DNA of 48,687 nucleotides from an uncultured Prevotellaceae bacterium (GTDB lineage: Bacteria; Bacteroidota; Bacteroidia; Bacteroidales; Bacteroidaceae): the NCBI GenBank assembly GCA_900313705.1, contig OMSJ01000009.1, positions 1 through 48,687 on the forward strand, given 5' to 3'. This document shows positions 8,208 to 17,363 of this stretch, piece after piece. Position numbers and translations under genes: made by a program. Within the stretch, counting starts at the first letter, position 1. The number at the start of each line of letters is the position of its first letter. The notes below the pieces were generated by a model, which saw only the letters and a list, made by a program, of their open reading frames with translations, did not search any database and was not told the DNA's origin.

Positions 8208-8295
8208 TTTTCAAGGCTTGATTATATATTTTCAAACCCTGAAAATATATTTTCAAAGCTTGATTATATATTTTCAAGCCTTGAAAATAATTTTT
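8208..8295. repeat. 21-nt tandem repeat array (family TTTTCAA)
   Basis: TTTTCAA recurs at 8208, 8229, 8250 and 8271, exactly 21 nt apart, with a decayed fifth copy near 8292. Alternating units contain GGCTTGATTATAT or CCTTGAAAATA, so the stretch TTTTCAAGCCTTGAAAA (8271-8287) is a perfect palindrome. It directly follows the 22-nt array but has a different sequence. Confidence 0.88.
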
Positions 8296-8331
8296 AAACT
8301 CGCTGTTCAGGTTTTGTATGTAGCGATAAAA

Positions 8332-8672
8332 TTATTGTTGTCCGGGGAAAATCAAGAGCACCTCCACTTATGCGCCTATAATTCGGCTTTCTTGGCAAAA
8401 GCAGCTCATGTGTCTTACTCTAAAGTCCCGAAGGGACGAGAGACCACAGACGGGGGTGTAACCCCCGGAACAAGCGCATTAACAAAACTAAGCCCTGAAA
8501 GGGCGACAGAATACATATCCTGTTTAATATCAAATTGCTTATATCTCTGTCGTCCCTTCGGGACTTTTCATGTTGTTGCGCAATTACCGGGGGTTCTTCG
8601 CTTCGCTCAGGCGCAGGTTCACCCCCGTCTGTGGTCTCTCGCGCCATCGGCGCTTTTCCCCGGACAGCAATA
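8332..8672. mobile_element. MITE-like element A (no transposase)
   Basis: Bounded by inverted ends TTATTGTTGTCCGGGGAAAA (8332-8351) and CTTTTCCCCGGACAGCAA (8653-8670). It has inner inverted arms ACCACAGACGGGGGT / ACCCCCGTCTGTGGT. The core carries GTCCCGAAGGGAC and GCCCTGAAAGGGC hairpins. Element B at 21036-21292 has the same arms but the core in the opposite orientation. A module CTTCGCTTCGCTCAGGCGCA (8597-8616), also at 21773, is inserted in the right arm. Apparent reading frames across it are not credible genes. Confidence 0.75.
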
Positions 8673-8696
8673 CGACAACATGGTTTTATCTGTAGA

Positions 8697-8740
8697 GAAG
8701 AAGAAAAAGAAAAAGCCGCCCGAGTGGAAACCCGAGCGGC
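8697..8740 (-). terminator. intrinsic terminator of fadL
   Basis: On the minus strand GCCGC...GCGGC with a wobble-extended stem (8715-8740), followed by a T-rich tail TTTTTCTTTTTC (8714 down to 8697). It is 36 nt past the fadL stop. Confidence 0.75.
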
Positions 8741-8775
8741 ATGTATGAGTCAGCTTCCCAAAGGGAAGAGTGGGA

Positions 8776-10256
8776 TTACAGATAGAAGTTGAAGCCGATG
8801 CCGAAGGTGTGGTTCTTGCGGTCGTAGTGATCGGTCTTGAAGAGACCAGAACCTGCGGGCTGTTCCTGTGTGACGTTTCGACTATTATAGAAGGTACACA
8901 TGTAGCCGAGGTCAATGTTGAATGAAATACTTGGAGGGATGGATGCGCACACCGCCACCGATCATGTAGTTCGAGAGGTTGAACGAGAGGTCGCTCATGA
9001 AGTCGTCGGTCAGACCGTAGCGAGTGTATTCGTATGAAGCCGAAACGGTAATGAGCTTGCAGACGTCGTACTCGGCACCTACGATGAACTCATGGGTGTT
9101 GTTCTTGACGTACTTCTGCTTGTCTTCCCACTTCTTGGAGTCCTTGTCGAAGAACTGGTGGTAGGCTGCATCAAGGCGTACTTTCTCAATGGGAGAATAC
9201 TGCACGCCAAGAGCCAGGAGTGCAGGCACGTCCTCGCGAACCCTTTCGCCGTCCTTGAACTGACGGAGAGCCTTGCCTGCATCTGTATTGGCAAGCATTT
9301 CTGCCATTACGGACATCTGCGAGCTATTCTTGAGGTTCATCCTCGTGCGGAACTCATACTTGGCAGCTACGTTCCAGTGCTTGTTGATTTCCCAGTCAAT
9401 GCCGATAATGGGGCTTACACCAAATCCAGTCTGGTCACAGTTAAGGGTAATAGTCGGATCTGCATTGCCATAACTCTGGCGAACAAGATCTACATAAGGT
9501 GTGCCACCATATTCCGGAGCCAATGCTGTTGCCATATCTGCATTGGAGTTGTAAAGCTGGAGATCACCTACAAAGCCGCTGTAGCTGCAAGTTGCATAGA
9601 CACCACGCACGCCAACATAAGCAGACAGATTATCAAGGATCTTATAGGTGCCGCCAAGCTGCAAGCCGAAGTAGTAGGAGCGACCCTTCATGCTACTCCT
9701 CATTGAATAACAATCAGGACCTGCTTCTGTTGCCATCTGCAAAGCTTTTGCCGCGGCCATTTTCGAAGCATCAGTTTCAGAAATACCTGCATTTATAAGC
9801 TGTTGTTTAATTGCCGGCTGTAATATAGGCTGTAATTTCGCTACTATACCCTTAGTGACAGCAGAGGGGATGGAAGCTCCAATGCTCTCGAAAGAGCCAA
9901 GTCCCTCATTGAACTCGCATTTGCCGCCGCCGCCTGTGACGGCGAAGTGAGCAGACAGGCTCCACTTCTCGCGGTTAAAGGAAACGGTGAACGAGGGGAC
10001 GATAGGCGCTGTGGCGTTGCCTTCGAACCTGTGTGTTTCCTCTGGGTCGTTGGTGTTTGCCTTAAATAGAGGGAATGTGGTATCGATGTTTCTCTCCTGG
10101 AAAGCAGTCTGGCTGTTGAGGCTCAAGTGCCAACCTTTTGAGAGGAATGCGCCGCCTGCGGGGTTAGCGTAGATACTGGTCAAGGTGATTTGGCCTTCCG
10201 GCAAAGGCGCCGCTTGCAGCTACAAATGCCATTAAACTGAAAATTGTTTTCTTCAT
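8776..10256 (-). CDS. fadL: OmpP1/FadL-family outer-membrane protein, frameshifted
   Basis: Outer-membrane beta-barrel of the FadL/OmpP1 long-chain fatty-acid and hydrophobic-compound transport family. From the ATG at 10256 there is a clear signal peptide, MKKTIFSLMAFVAASGAFA. The frame then breaks at about 10195-10200, and the mature protein continues in another frame (EGQITLTSIYANPAGGAFLSKGWH and so on). About 20 residues of the conserved plug segment before NPAG are missing. Near 8936 a second shift occurs: GGGVRIHPS should continue into ISFNIDLGYM and the C-terminal strand HTFGIGFNFYL, ending with F/Y-Leu at 8776. One extra A in CCAAG explains it. The uninterrupted middle is 8937-10204. 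As read, the product would not be exported or finished normally. Confidence 0.82.
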
Positions 10257-10284
10257 TTTACCTTAAGTTGGTTAAAAACGGCTG

Positions 10285-10292
10285 CAAAGGTA
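10285..10292 (-). promoter_or_regulatory. -7 box for fadL
   Basis: TACCTTTG on the minus strand, 28 nt before the signal-peptide ATG at 10256. This supports that ATG as the original start. Confidence 0.7.
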
Positions 10293-10361
10293 ACACAATT
10301 CTCGCTTCTGTGCAAGTTTTTGAGAAGAAAATGCACACTAAGCCCTCACTTTGTGCAATAA

Positions 10362-11669
10362 TCAGCTTCCTGCAAGGGCATAAATTGTCTTCTGACCCTT
10401 TATCTTGAGTCCCTTGATGCGACTGAGCAAGTCACGGGAGATGGCGCGTTCGACGGCTACGTACGACCAATGGGGCAGGACATCTATTCTGCCGATTTGA
10501 TGGCTTTCGATACCGCCTTGCTTCGTGAGGAAGCCCACGATGTCGCCGCGACTTATCTTGTCCTTCTTTCCTTTACCTATATATAATGTCACCCATAGGG
10601 GCTTTTCCGGCTTAGGGACTTTGGTGGGCAAAGGAAATGCCTCGACCTCTTCGCCGAGATACTCCGGCAAACTTTCCTCAGGGCCGAGGATGAAGTAGGC
10701 GCTGCCGTTCATGTCCCACCTGGCTGTTCTGCCATTTCGGTGCGTGCAGGCTTCTTCGCTGGACGGCAGATGGTAGTGGATGATGTTATCGACAGCCGTA
10801 ATGTCGAGGCCGCGTGAGGCAAGGTCGGTGCTGACGAGAACATTCGACGAACCGTTCATAAAGCGGTAGATGGCCCTCTCGCGGTCGCGTTGCTCCATGC
10901 CTCCGTGGAAGATGTCGGCCATGATGCCTTGCCCTTCCAGATAGTTGCCGACGCGCTCTACACTTTCTCTGTATCCGACGAAGACGAGGCTTTTCTGTGT
11001 GCCGAGGGTGCAGAGCAAGCGGTAAAGCGTCTGTAGCTTGTCCTTTTCCGGCGACTTGACGACCAGGAGGCTGATGCGGTCGTCGTCTGCTTCGTCGAGG
11101 AAGTTGAGTCGGACATAGTCCTTGCTTCCCACAAAGGCAGGGATGTCGTCGGTATCAGTGGCAGAAAGGAGGATGCGCTGCTGCAGATGGGGTAGGAGGG
11201 TGATGATGCCTTGCATCTGTTCGCGGAAGCCTAACTCCAGCGATTTGTCGAACTCATCGATGACAAGCGTGCTGACAGAGTGGGGGAGCAGATTGCCTTT
11301 CTGCAAGTGGTCGAGCAAACGTCCTGGGGTTGCAGCGACGAGATGCGGACGCAGTCCACGCATCTGCTGGTGTTCCTCCATGGTCGGCCTGCCTCCGTAG
11401 CATGCTGCAATGCGGAGCTCGGAACAGAGTCTTCGGGCTACGTCGGCTGTCTGTATGGCAAGTTCTCGCGAAGGAACGATGACGAGAGCCTGCAGGTCGT
11501 CGTTCTTGGCATCGAGCTTCTCAAGCAAAGGCAACAGGTAAGCAAGCGTCTTGCCCGAGCCTGTAGGACTGAGGAGCACTACCGATGCGCCCTTACGAGC
11601 AGTCTGCACCATGTCCTGCTGCATGGCATTGAGAGCGGTGATGCCAAGCTTGCTTAGTTCATAATTCAT
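10362..11669 (-). CDS. dbpA: DbpA-like DEAD-box RNA helicase
   Basis: ATP-dependent RNA helicase, probably acting in 50S ribosome assembly as E. coli DbpA does. The 435-aa protein has motif I SPTGSGKT (34-41), Ia PSREL, motif II DEFD at 138-141 (instead of DEAD), motif III SAT (169-171), and motif VI HRNGRTAR. The C-terminal 70 residues (TLYIGKGKKDKISRGDIVGF onwards) resemble the DbpA RNA-binding domain that recognises 23S rRNA helix 92. The N-terminal Q-motif region is short. nhaD lies upstream on the same strand, 118 nt away, and the leader between them is built of TTAGGGG-like repeats that can fold. Confidence 0.88.
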   Translation of the reverse strand: MNYELSKLGITALNAMQQDMVQTARKGASVVLLSPTGSGKTLAYLLPLLEKLDAKNDDLQALVIVPSRELAIQTADVARRLCSELRIAACYGGRPTMEEHQQMRGLRPHLVAATPGRLLDHLQKGNLLPHSVSTLVIDEFDKSLELGFREQMQGIITLLPHLQQRILLSATDTDDIPAFVGSKDYVRLNFLDEADDDRISLLVVKSPEKDKLQTLYRLLCTLGTQKSLVFVGYRESVERVGNYLEGQGIMADIFHGGMEQRDRERAIYRFMNGSSNVLVSTDLASRGLDITAVDNIIHYHLPSSEEACTHRNGRTARWDMNGSAYFILGPEESLPEYLGEEVEAFPLPTKVPKPEKPLWVTLYIGKGKKDKISRGDIVGFLTKQGGIESHQIGRIDVLPHWSYVAVERAISRDLLSRIKGLKIKGQKTIYALAGS

Positions 11670-11680
11670 GATATAAGTGA

Positions 11681-11781
11681 TTAGAGGTTAGTGGTTAGAG
11701 GTTAGAGGATTGTTTGGGATGCTGTTTGTTAAGGGCAGAAGTATTCTCTGACCCCTAACCTCTAACCCCTAACCCCTAACC
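11681..11781. repeat. inverted clusters of GGTTAG-type repeats in the dbpA leader
   Basis: On the plus strand 11681-11709 carries GGTTAG units and 11752-11781 carries CCCCTAACC units, so the two are inverted. In a minus-strand transcript the first arm reads GGTTAGGGGTTAGGGG (G-rich, telomere-like), and the second (CCTCTAACCACTAACC) ends about 10 nt before the dbpA ATG. Confidence 0.8.
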
Positions 11782-11787
11782 ACAACT

Positions 11788-13188
11788 TTATCTCAGGAAA
11801 TAATCTACAAGGAAATAGATGCCGAGGGCACAGAACCAGCCGAGGAGCACCTTTGCCGTAATATGCTTGATGTACCACCAGATTGTGACGTCCTCAGCCT
11901 TCATCAGGGCATAGCCTGCCGTATTGCCGATGGGCAGCAGGCAACCACCTACGCAGCCGCTCAGGGTGATGAGGTGCCAGTACTGTCCGTTCTCCACGAA
12001 GCTCTGCATGTACTCCGTCATGCCGATGGCGTTGTCGCCCAGCACAGGATAGATGGAGATGCCGCTGATGACGAGGGCTACATTGTCCATCACGGAGCTG
12101 ACGGCTCCAAGGACGAGCGACAATATATATATATTATGGATATACTGGTCGCACCAGTTGGCAACATGTTGCATGGCTCCGACCTCGATGAGGATATCCA
12201 CGCTTAGGCCGATGCCGAGGAAGAACATGATCATCTGCATTACCTCGTACTGAAGGCTGCGATTGGTGTGGCTGGTGAAGGGTTGGTCGGAAAGGATGCG
12301 CTTGCGGTTGATGATTTCGTTCACCACCCATAGCACGCCGAGTACGCACAGGGCACCGAGGAACGGGGGCAAGTTGGTAAGGCGGTAGAACGTCGGCACG
12401 AACCAGAGTCCGCCCATGCCGAGGAAGAGCATCAGGATTTGCTGCCAGAGCTTCACGTCGGCATCGTCGCCCCTGTACATGATGCTGCTGCGCTTCAGGT
12501 CAAGGTGTCCAGGGAGCTTCCTGCCAATCAGATATGTGGGGATGATGGTCGCAAAGAGGGCAGGCAGGACGAGCGCTGCGGTGTAGTTCGTGGGTGTCAC
12601 AGCACCACGCGTCCAGACGAGCAGCGACGTCACATCGCCGATGACTGTGAAGCAGCCGCCACAGTTAGTGGCGATGACGATGATGGCACCCAACAGCATC
12701 CTTTGCCTGTGGTTCACCACCAGTTGATTCATCACCATCAGCATTACGACGGCAGAGGTCAGGTTGTCCAGGTTTGCACTAAGTCCGAAACTGCACAGGG
12801 CAAGCATCCAGACCGTTACCCAAGAACTTCGGGAACGACATAGCTTGGCCAGAAGGTCAAAGCATCCATTGTTGTTCAGCACATCCACGATGGCCATCGT
12901 CGTCAGCAGATACATGACGATGCTGGTGAGCTGGGCGATGTGACTCGCAAACACGTTCTGCCGAATGTACTCGTTGACTGTCGCGATGCTGTAGTCCTTT
13001 GTACCGAGGAACTCTTGGAAACCGGCTTCGTGAAGCGTCTCAATGTAGTAGGGGCCTACGCAGACATACAAGACCCATCCCCATACGCCGCAGAAGAGTG
13101 CGACGGTGGCTTTGTTGATGCGGGTGATGTGCTCCGTGCAAATCAGCAGATAACCCAGCAGCATGAGGATAACAATAGCAATAGTCAT
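11788..13188 (-). CDS. nhaD: NhaD-type sodium/proton antiporter
   Basis: Inner-membrane antiporter of the ion-transporter (IT) superfamily, expected to export Na+ (or Li+) in exchange for protons. The 466-aa protein has about 12 hydrophobic spans. Key stretches are FGLSANLDNLTSAVVMLMVM, ATNCGGCFTVIGDVTSLLVW and, in the second half, SSVMDNVALVISGISIYPV. The two D-N segments match the NhaD family as I know it. I chose the ATG at 13188 (MTIAIVILMLLGYLL); a longer frame from 13221 would overlap the -7 box at 13219-13226. dbpA follows after 118 nt. Confidence 0.87.
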   Translation of the reverse strand: MTIAIVILMLLGYLLICTEHITRINKATVALFCGVWGWVLYVCVGPYYIETLHEAGFQEFLGTKDYSIATVNEYIRQNVFASHIAQLTSIVMYLLTTMAIVDVLNNNGCFDLLAKLCRSRSSWVTVWMLALCSFGLSANLDNLTSAVVMLMVMNQLVVNHRQRMLLGAIIVIATNCGGCFTVIGDVTSLLVWTRGAVTPTNYTAALVLPALFATIIPTYLIGRKLPGHLDLKRSSIMYRGDDADVKLWQQILMLFLGMGGLWFVPTFYRLTNLPPFLGALCVLGVLWVVNEIINRKRILSDQPFTSHTNRSLQYEVMQMIMFFLGIGLSVDILIEVGAMQHVANWCDQYIHNIYILSLVLGAVSSVMDNVALVISGISIYPVLGDNAIGMTEYMQSFVENGQYWHLITLSGCVGGCLLPIGNTAGYALMKAEDVTIWWYIKHITAKVLLGWFCALGIYFLVDYFLR

Positions 13189-13218
13189 ATTCCTGTTCTC
13201 TAAACCTTTTCTGAGCCA

Positions 13219-13226
13219 CAAAAGTA
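13219..13226 (-). promoter_or_regulatory. -7 box for nhaD
   Basis: TACTTTTG on the minus strand, 30 nt before the chosen ATG. Confidence 0.65.
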
Positions 13227-13280
13227 GTTAAAAAACATCAAAATCACAAGGAATTCATTGTGATTTCTCGCAAAAAGCAG

Positions 13281-13288
13281 TAATTTTG
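13281..13288 (+). promoter_or_regulatory. -7 box for the 176-aa secreted protein
   Basis: TAATTTTG ends only seven bases before the first ATG (13296), so the mRNA may be nearly leaderless or use the ATG at 13305. Confidence 0.6.
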
Positions 13289-13295
13289 CCATGTT

Positions 13296-13826
13296 ATGAC
13301 AAAAATGAAGCGCTTCTACCTTATCATTTTACTGTTGCTTGCCCCGTGCATCTCACTTCAACTCCTTGCACAAAAGGTTGAGATAGCAGTAGCAGGTTCA
13401 TGGGTTGAAATTCCTGCCCAGCAGACCCAGGGCGAACTGAAGCCCGGATGGAAGATTGTAGATTATCAGATGAAGAGTCGTCTGACGCATTACCTCTTCG
13501 GCGGTCATGCCACTCAGTTGGCAGACGGTAATCAGCCTGCCTTGCGTGTCACGCCGGGAGAAAAAGAGGTGCTCGTGGATTACGCTCTCATTCGACTCAA
13601 GCATTACAAGAGCTACCGAAAGCTGCCTAAAGCAAAGCTAATGGAGAATATCTATATGCGGTTGGAACCTAAAGACTTCAATGTTCGCGCAGAAGACGAT
13701 GCCTTCGTCTGCCAGCCGCACCAGCCGTTGGCTCCAGGTGAATACATTCTTGTCTGCCTAACACAGAAGCCCATCGGTGAACTTGGTGACTTTCTCGTCT
13801 TTCCTTTTAGTGTAATGAAGGATTAG
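13296..13826 (+). CDS. secreted protein of unknown function
   Basis: A 176-aa protein with an N-terminal signal peptide (MKRFYLIILLLLAPCISLQLLA, cut near AQ). The rest is rich in alternating polar and hydrophobic residues (VEIAVAGSWVEIPAQ, LRVTPGEKEVLVDYALIRL, EYILVCLTQKPIGELGDFLV) and looks like a single beta-sandwich domain in the periplasm. I do not recognise the family. Two starts are possible: 13296, only about 7 nt after the -7 box, and 13305 (MKRFYL), a more typical signal-peptide start. It is divergent from nhaD and has no partner gene downstream on the same strand. Confidence 0.72.
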   Translation: MTKMKRFYLIILLLLAPCISLQLLAQKVEIAVAGSWVEIPAQQTQGELKPGWKIVDYQMKSRLTHYLFGGHATQLADGNQPALRVTPGEKEVLVDYALIRLKHYKSYRKLPKAKLMENIYMRLEPKDFNVRAEDDAFVCQPHQPLAPGEYILVCLTQKPIGELGDFLVFPFSVMKD

Positions 13827-13890
13827 TTCGTGCGGTATCTTAATGGCAATTATGTTTAATAAGAACACGCCCTATTGAGAATTAGCATTA

Positions 13891-14601
13891 CTAAAGGTAG
13901 AAATCTTTCGTCAGTTCCTTGTAATCATTACTACGGCCACCATCGTCGGAACTTAGACACATAACTTCTTCTTGACACGTGGCATTCGAATTAGCATAGC
14001 ACTTTGAGAACGACAGCAAAACTCGTCTGGGCGGCTTTCTGGCTTTTGTGCGGACGATGCACCGACGGCAGAGATGAAGTCCTTCACTGAGACAACAGGC
14101 AACAAACTCCGTCATAGAAAGATATGGGATAATGACAGAGAACGTGCCTTCGTCAGCAAGAAGGCATGAGACCTTGCGAATGAGATCAGAGAAAGGAAGG
14201 CATTTGCTATTACGAGCCAAAGCACGGCCTGTATCGTCGGGCAATGTGTCTTCTGTAAAAAAAGGCGGGTTGCACAGAATGGCATCAAATGAGGTTGCCG
14301 ATTGGTACGTGAGAATATCCTGGCAGATGCAGTTGACGCGATTGCTGAAGGGACTTCGGGCAATGTTCTCACGTGCTTGGCTTATGGCCTGCTCGTCGAT
14401 ATCGATGCCAAGCACCTGCGCATCCAGGTTCCTTTGTGCAGACATAAGTGCTATAAGCCCAGTGCCTGTACCAATATCCAGGATTCGCCTGCCATCCACA
14501 CAGCCCCATGCTCCCAGCAGGACACCATCCGTGCCAACCTTCATGGCACAGCGGTCATGGTGGATGCTGAACTGCTTGAAACGGAAATAATCGTTGGGCA
14601 T
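13891..14601 (-). CDS. trmN6: tRNA1(Val) (adenine(37)-N6)-methyltransferase
   Basis: SAM-dependent enzyme of the YfiC/TrmN6 family that methylates A37 of tRNA1(Val). The 236-aa protein starts MPNDYFRFKQFSIHHDRCAM. The SAM-binding motif is LDIGTGTGLIAL (41-52), an acidic motif follows (GIDIDEQA, 65-72), and the adenine N6-methyltransferase motif NPPF is at 111-114. A longer frame from 14796 would run back across the lon promoter and into the lon coding region, so I used the ATG at 14601. A TATATTTG box lies 15 nt upstream of it. The C-terminal 30 residues look divergent from the usual end. It is divergent from lon. Confidence 0.88.
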   Translation of the reverse strand: MPNDYFRFKQFSIHHDRCAMKVGTDGVLLGAWGCVDGRRILDIGTGTGLIALMSAQRNLDAQVLGIDIDEQAISQARENIARSPFSNRVNCICQDILTYQSATSFDAILCNPPFFTEDTLPDDTGRALARNSKCLPFSDLIRKVSCLLADEGTFSVIIPYLSMTEFVACCLSEGLHLCRRCIVRTKARKPPRRVLLSFSKCYANSNATCQEEVMCLSSDDGGRSNDYKELTKDFYL

Positions 14602-14616
14602 GTTTCCTATTTTCTG

Positions 14617-14624
14617 CAAATATA
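14617..14624 (-). promoter_or_regulatory. -7 box for trmN6
   Basis: TATATTTG on the minus strand, 15 nt before the ATG, so a very short leader. It lies 44 nt from the divergent lon box. Confidence 0.5.
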
Positions 14625-14668
14625 TAATAAATAATTGTATGCGCGTACGATGTTTGGCTTTTTTTTTG

Positions 14669-14676
14669 TAATTTTG
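14669..14676 (+). promoter_or_regulatory. -7 box for lon
   Basis: TAATTTTG after a T-run, 52 nt before the chosen lon ATG at 14729. Confidence 0.6.
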
Positions 14677-14728
14677 CCGCGCTTTTGTGTTCATTGAATA
14701 TAATAACACATCGTACATCGAACCTAAT

Positions 14729-17197
14729 ATGACTATGTTTGACAATAATAAGAAGACTTTTTCCTTCGTTGCAGAGGTGTCTGGCGAGACGGACAAGATG
14801 ATGCACGCTAACTATGGTGGCGACATGCCAATCATTACTTTGCGCGACAACATCTTCTTCCCTGGCACCGTATCTCCTATCACAGTCGGACGTAAGTACA
14901 GCATCAAGACGTTGCGTAAGCTGGAGCGTACGGACGGCATGGTAGCATTGCTGACACAGAAGACTCCCGATGTGGATACACCTCAGATGGAGGACCTCTA
15001 CCCCATCGGCGTCGTTGCCAAGCTGGTGCACTCCCTGAAGATGCCGGACGGTTCCTATAATGCCCTCTTCCAAGCATTCAACCGAATACAGATACAGGAA
15101 CTCCGCCAGGTCGGCGGCAGCTACGAGGGTACTGTTACAACCCTGACAGACATGATGCCAGAGCGACTGGAGCAGACCGAGTACAAGGCCATGCTGGCGA
15201 TGCTCAAGGAGCGTACAGCAAGGCTTATGAGCATCCTTGATGACTACCCAGATGAGCTTACGCAATACGTCAATAACATGGAGCCATCTACCTTCATGCT
15301 CAATACGATATGTAGTTACCTGCCACTCAACATAGAGCAGAAGTACGAGCTCCTCTCCTGCCCCACCGAACTGCAGCGTCTGCAGCAAGCTATCCAGTTT
15401 GCCAACAACATCATCGAGCTGATGCAGCTCAAGCGTAAGATAGAGAACAAGACACGCAGCGACCTTGACCAGCAGCAGCGAGAGTACTTCCTGCGCCAGC
15501 AGGTGCAGAACATACAGAGCGAGCTCGGAGACAAGGATGAGTCGAGCGTAAGGCAGGATGATGTCAACAACCTGAAGGAGAAAGCTAAAGCCAAGCATTG
15601 GAGCAAAGAGACAGGCGAGACATTCGAGAAAGAACTGGCTAAGTTGAGCCGCATCAATGTACAGTCGCCTGACTACAATGTGCAACTGCAGTACCTTCAG
15701 ACAGTCGTAGGGTTGCCTTGGGACGAGTGTACACGCGACAATACGGACATATCAAGGGCAGAGAAGAAGCTGAACCGAGATCATTATGGGATGGAAAAGG
15801 TGAAGGAACGCATCCTGGAGCACCTGGCCGTACTAAAGATGCGTAAAGACCGGCAGAGCCCCATCATCTGCCTCTATGGTCCTCCAGGAGTTGGCAAGAC
15901 CAGTCTCGGTCGCAGCATAGCTGAAGCACTGGGTAGAAAGTATGTTCGCGTCAGCTTAGGCGGTGTGCACGACGAAAGCGAAATACGTGGTCACAGACGA
16001 ACCTACATCGGAGCCATGCCTGGACGCATCATTCAGGGTATGCAACGCGCTGGCAGCTCGAATCCCGTCTTTATCCTCGACGAGATAGACAAGCTCTCGC
16101 TGGGTTCCGTTCACGGTGACCCATCGTCGGCGCTCCTCGAAGTACTCGACCCGGAACAGAACGTTGCCTTCCACGACAACTATGTTGACCTCGACTACGA
16201 CCTGAGCAAAGTAATGTTCATTGCCACTGCCAACGACACAAGTTCCATACCCCGTCCCCTACTCGACCGTATGGAGCTCATCGAGGTGGACGGCTATATC
16301 ACGGAGGAGAAGATAGAGATAGCAAAGCGACATCTCGTGCCTAAGAACCGCGAGAAGAACGGACTGAAAGAGCACACAGCTCTCAAGGTGGGAAAGCAGG
16401 CACTGGAGTTTATTATCGAGCGCTACACACGCGAAAGTGGTGTGCGAAGCCTTGAGAAGCAAGTTGACAAGCTCTTCAGACGAGTAGCCCTGCGTGTGGC
16501 AAAAGGTGAGATGGCAGAAGACCATACCATCTCCAGAGAAGAGGCTGAAGAGCTTTTGGGCAAGCCTATCTTCAGCCGCGACACCTATCAGGGCAACGAC
16601 TATGCGGGCGTGGTGACAGGACTTGCATGGACCAGCGTCGGGGGAGAAATTCTTTTCATTGAGACAAGTCTGAGCAGAGGCAAAGGAAGCAAGCTGACCC
16701 TGACTGGTAACTTGGGCGATATTATGAAAGAGAGTGCACTGCTTGCCCTGGAATATATCCGTGCCCATGCCGACAGACTGAACATCGACAGCCGCATCTT
16801 TGAGAATTACAACCTGCATGTACACGTACCAGAAGGAGCAGTACCCAAGGACGGGCCAAGCGCCGGCATCACGATGGCCACAAGCATTGCTTCTGCCCTG
16901 ACTCAGAGGAAGGTTCGGGCTGGACTGGCTATGACAGGCGAAATAACGCTGCGCGGCAAAGTACTGCCTGTTGGTGGCATACGCGAGAAGATACTGGCAG
17001 CAAAGCGTGCAGGCATCAAGGACATCATCCTCTGCAAGGAGAACCTTAAGGACATCGATGAGATACCGCAGGAATACCTCAAAGGACTTACCTTCCACTA
17101 CGCCTCGGACATTCAGGAAGTCCTGGACTTTGCCCTTCTCGAAGAGAAAGTAAAGAACCCTATCACTTTCACATTTGAAGAAGAGAAAACCTCATAA
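14729..17197 (+). CDS. lon: ATP-dependent protease Lon
   Basis: Cytoplasmic AAA+ serine protease that degrades misfolded and regulatory proteins as a hexamer. The 822-aa product has the three parts of LonA: N-terminal substrate-binding domain (about 30-330, starting [19 protein letters not shown]), AAA+ module with Walker A GPPGVGKT (Lys390) and Walker B FILDEIDK, and C-terminal protease domain. The catalytic dyad is Ser711 in PKDGPSAG and Lys754 in [14 protein letters not shown], with the same 43-residue spacing as E. coli Ser679/Lys722. I used the ATG at 14729 ([11 protein letters not shown]); a GTG 42 nt upstream is open but lies close behind the -7 box. A good terminator follows. Confidence 0.96.
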   Translation: MTMFDNNKKTFSFVAEVSGETDKMMHANYGGDMPIITLRDNIFFPGTVSPITVGRKYSIKTLRKLERTDGMVALLTQKTPDVDTPQMEDLYPIGVVAKLVHSLKMPDGSYNALFQAFNRIQIQELRQVGGSYEGTVTTLTDMMPERLEQTEYKAMLAMLKERTARLMSILDDYPDELTQYVNNMEPSTFMLNTICSYLPLNIEQKYELLSCPTELQRLQQAIQFANNIIELMQLKRKIENKTRSDLDQQQREYFLRQQVQNIQSELGDKDESSVRQDDVNNLKEKAKAKHWSKETGETFEKELAKLSRINVQSPDYNVQLQYLQTVVGLPWDECTRDNTDISRAEKKLNRDHYGMEKVKERILEHLAVLKMRKDRQSPIICLYGPPGVGKTSLGRSIAEALGRKYVRVSLGGVHDESEIRGHRRTYIGAMPGRIIQGMQRAGSSNPVFILDEIDKLSLGSVHGDPSSALLEVLDPEQNVAFHDNYVDLDYDLSKVMFIATANDTSSIPRPLLDRMELIEVDGYITEEKIEIAKRHLVPKNREKNGLKEHTALKVGKQALEFIIERYTRESGVRSLEKQVDKLFRRVALRVAKGEMAEDHTISREEAEELLGKPIFSRDTYQGNDYAGVVTGLAWTSVGGEILFIETSLSRGKGSKLTLTGNLGDIMKESALLALEYIRAHADRLNIDSRIFENYNLHVHVPEGAVPKDGPSAGITMATSIASALTQRKVRAGLAMTGEITLRGKVLPVGGIREKILAAKRAGIKDIILCKENLKDIDEIPQEYLKGLTFHYASDIQEVLDFALLEEKVKNPITFTFEEEKTS

Positions 17198-17274
17198 TTG
17201 CTTGAATACGCGGAAAAGCAGAAAGCCTACATCGCACTACAAGATATGCTCTTGAACATATCAAGCATCAAATT

Positions 17275-17309
17275 TCCTTCGTTTCCTTTTGGAGCGAAGG
17301 ATTTTTTTT
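17275..17309 (+). terminator. intrinsic terminator of lon
   Basis: TCCTTCG (17275-17281) pairs with CGAAGGA (17295-17301), followed by eight T residues (17302-17309). The galM -7 box starts two bases later. Confidence 0.85.
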
Positions 17310-17310
17310 G

Positions 17311-17318
17311 TAAATTTG
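17311..17318 (+). promoter_or_regulatory. -7 box for the galactose operon
   Basis: TAAATTTG, 45 nt before the galM ATG at 17364. It drives the galM - transporter - galK set, since no other box was found within it. Confidence 0.6.
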
Positions 17319-17363
17319 CGAGGAAAATACATCAAAGTTAAATACTAAATACCTTTTACGCCT

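Noticed and set aside
8218..8748. Open frame of 176 codons through the repeat arrays and MITE A
   Set aside because: Its start consists of translated tandem repeats and the remainder is the MITE; no conserved domain.
14555..15685. A 376-codon minus-strand frame
   Set aside because: Antisense to lon and across the lon promoter.
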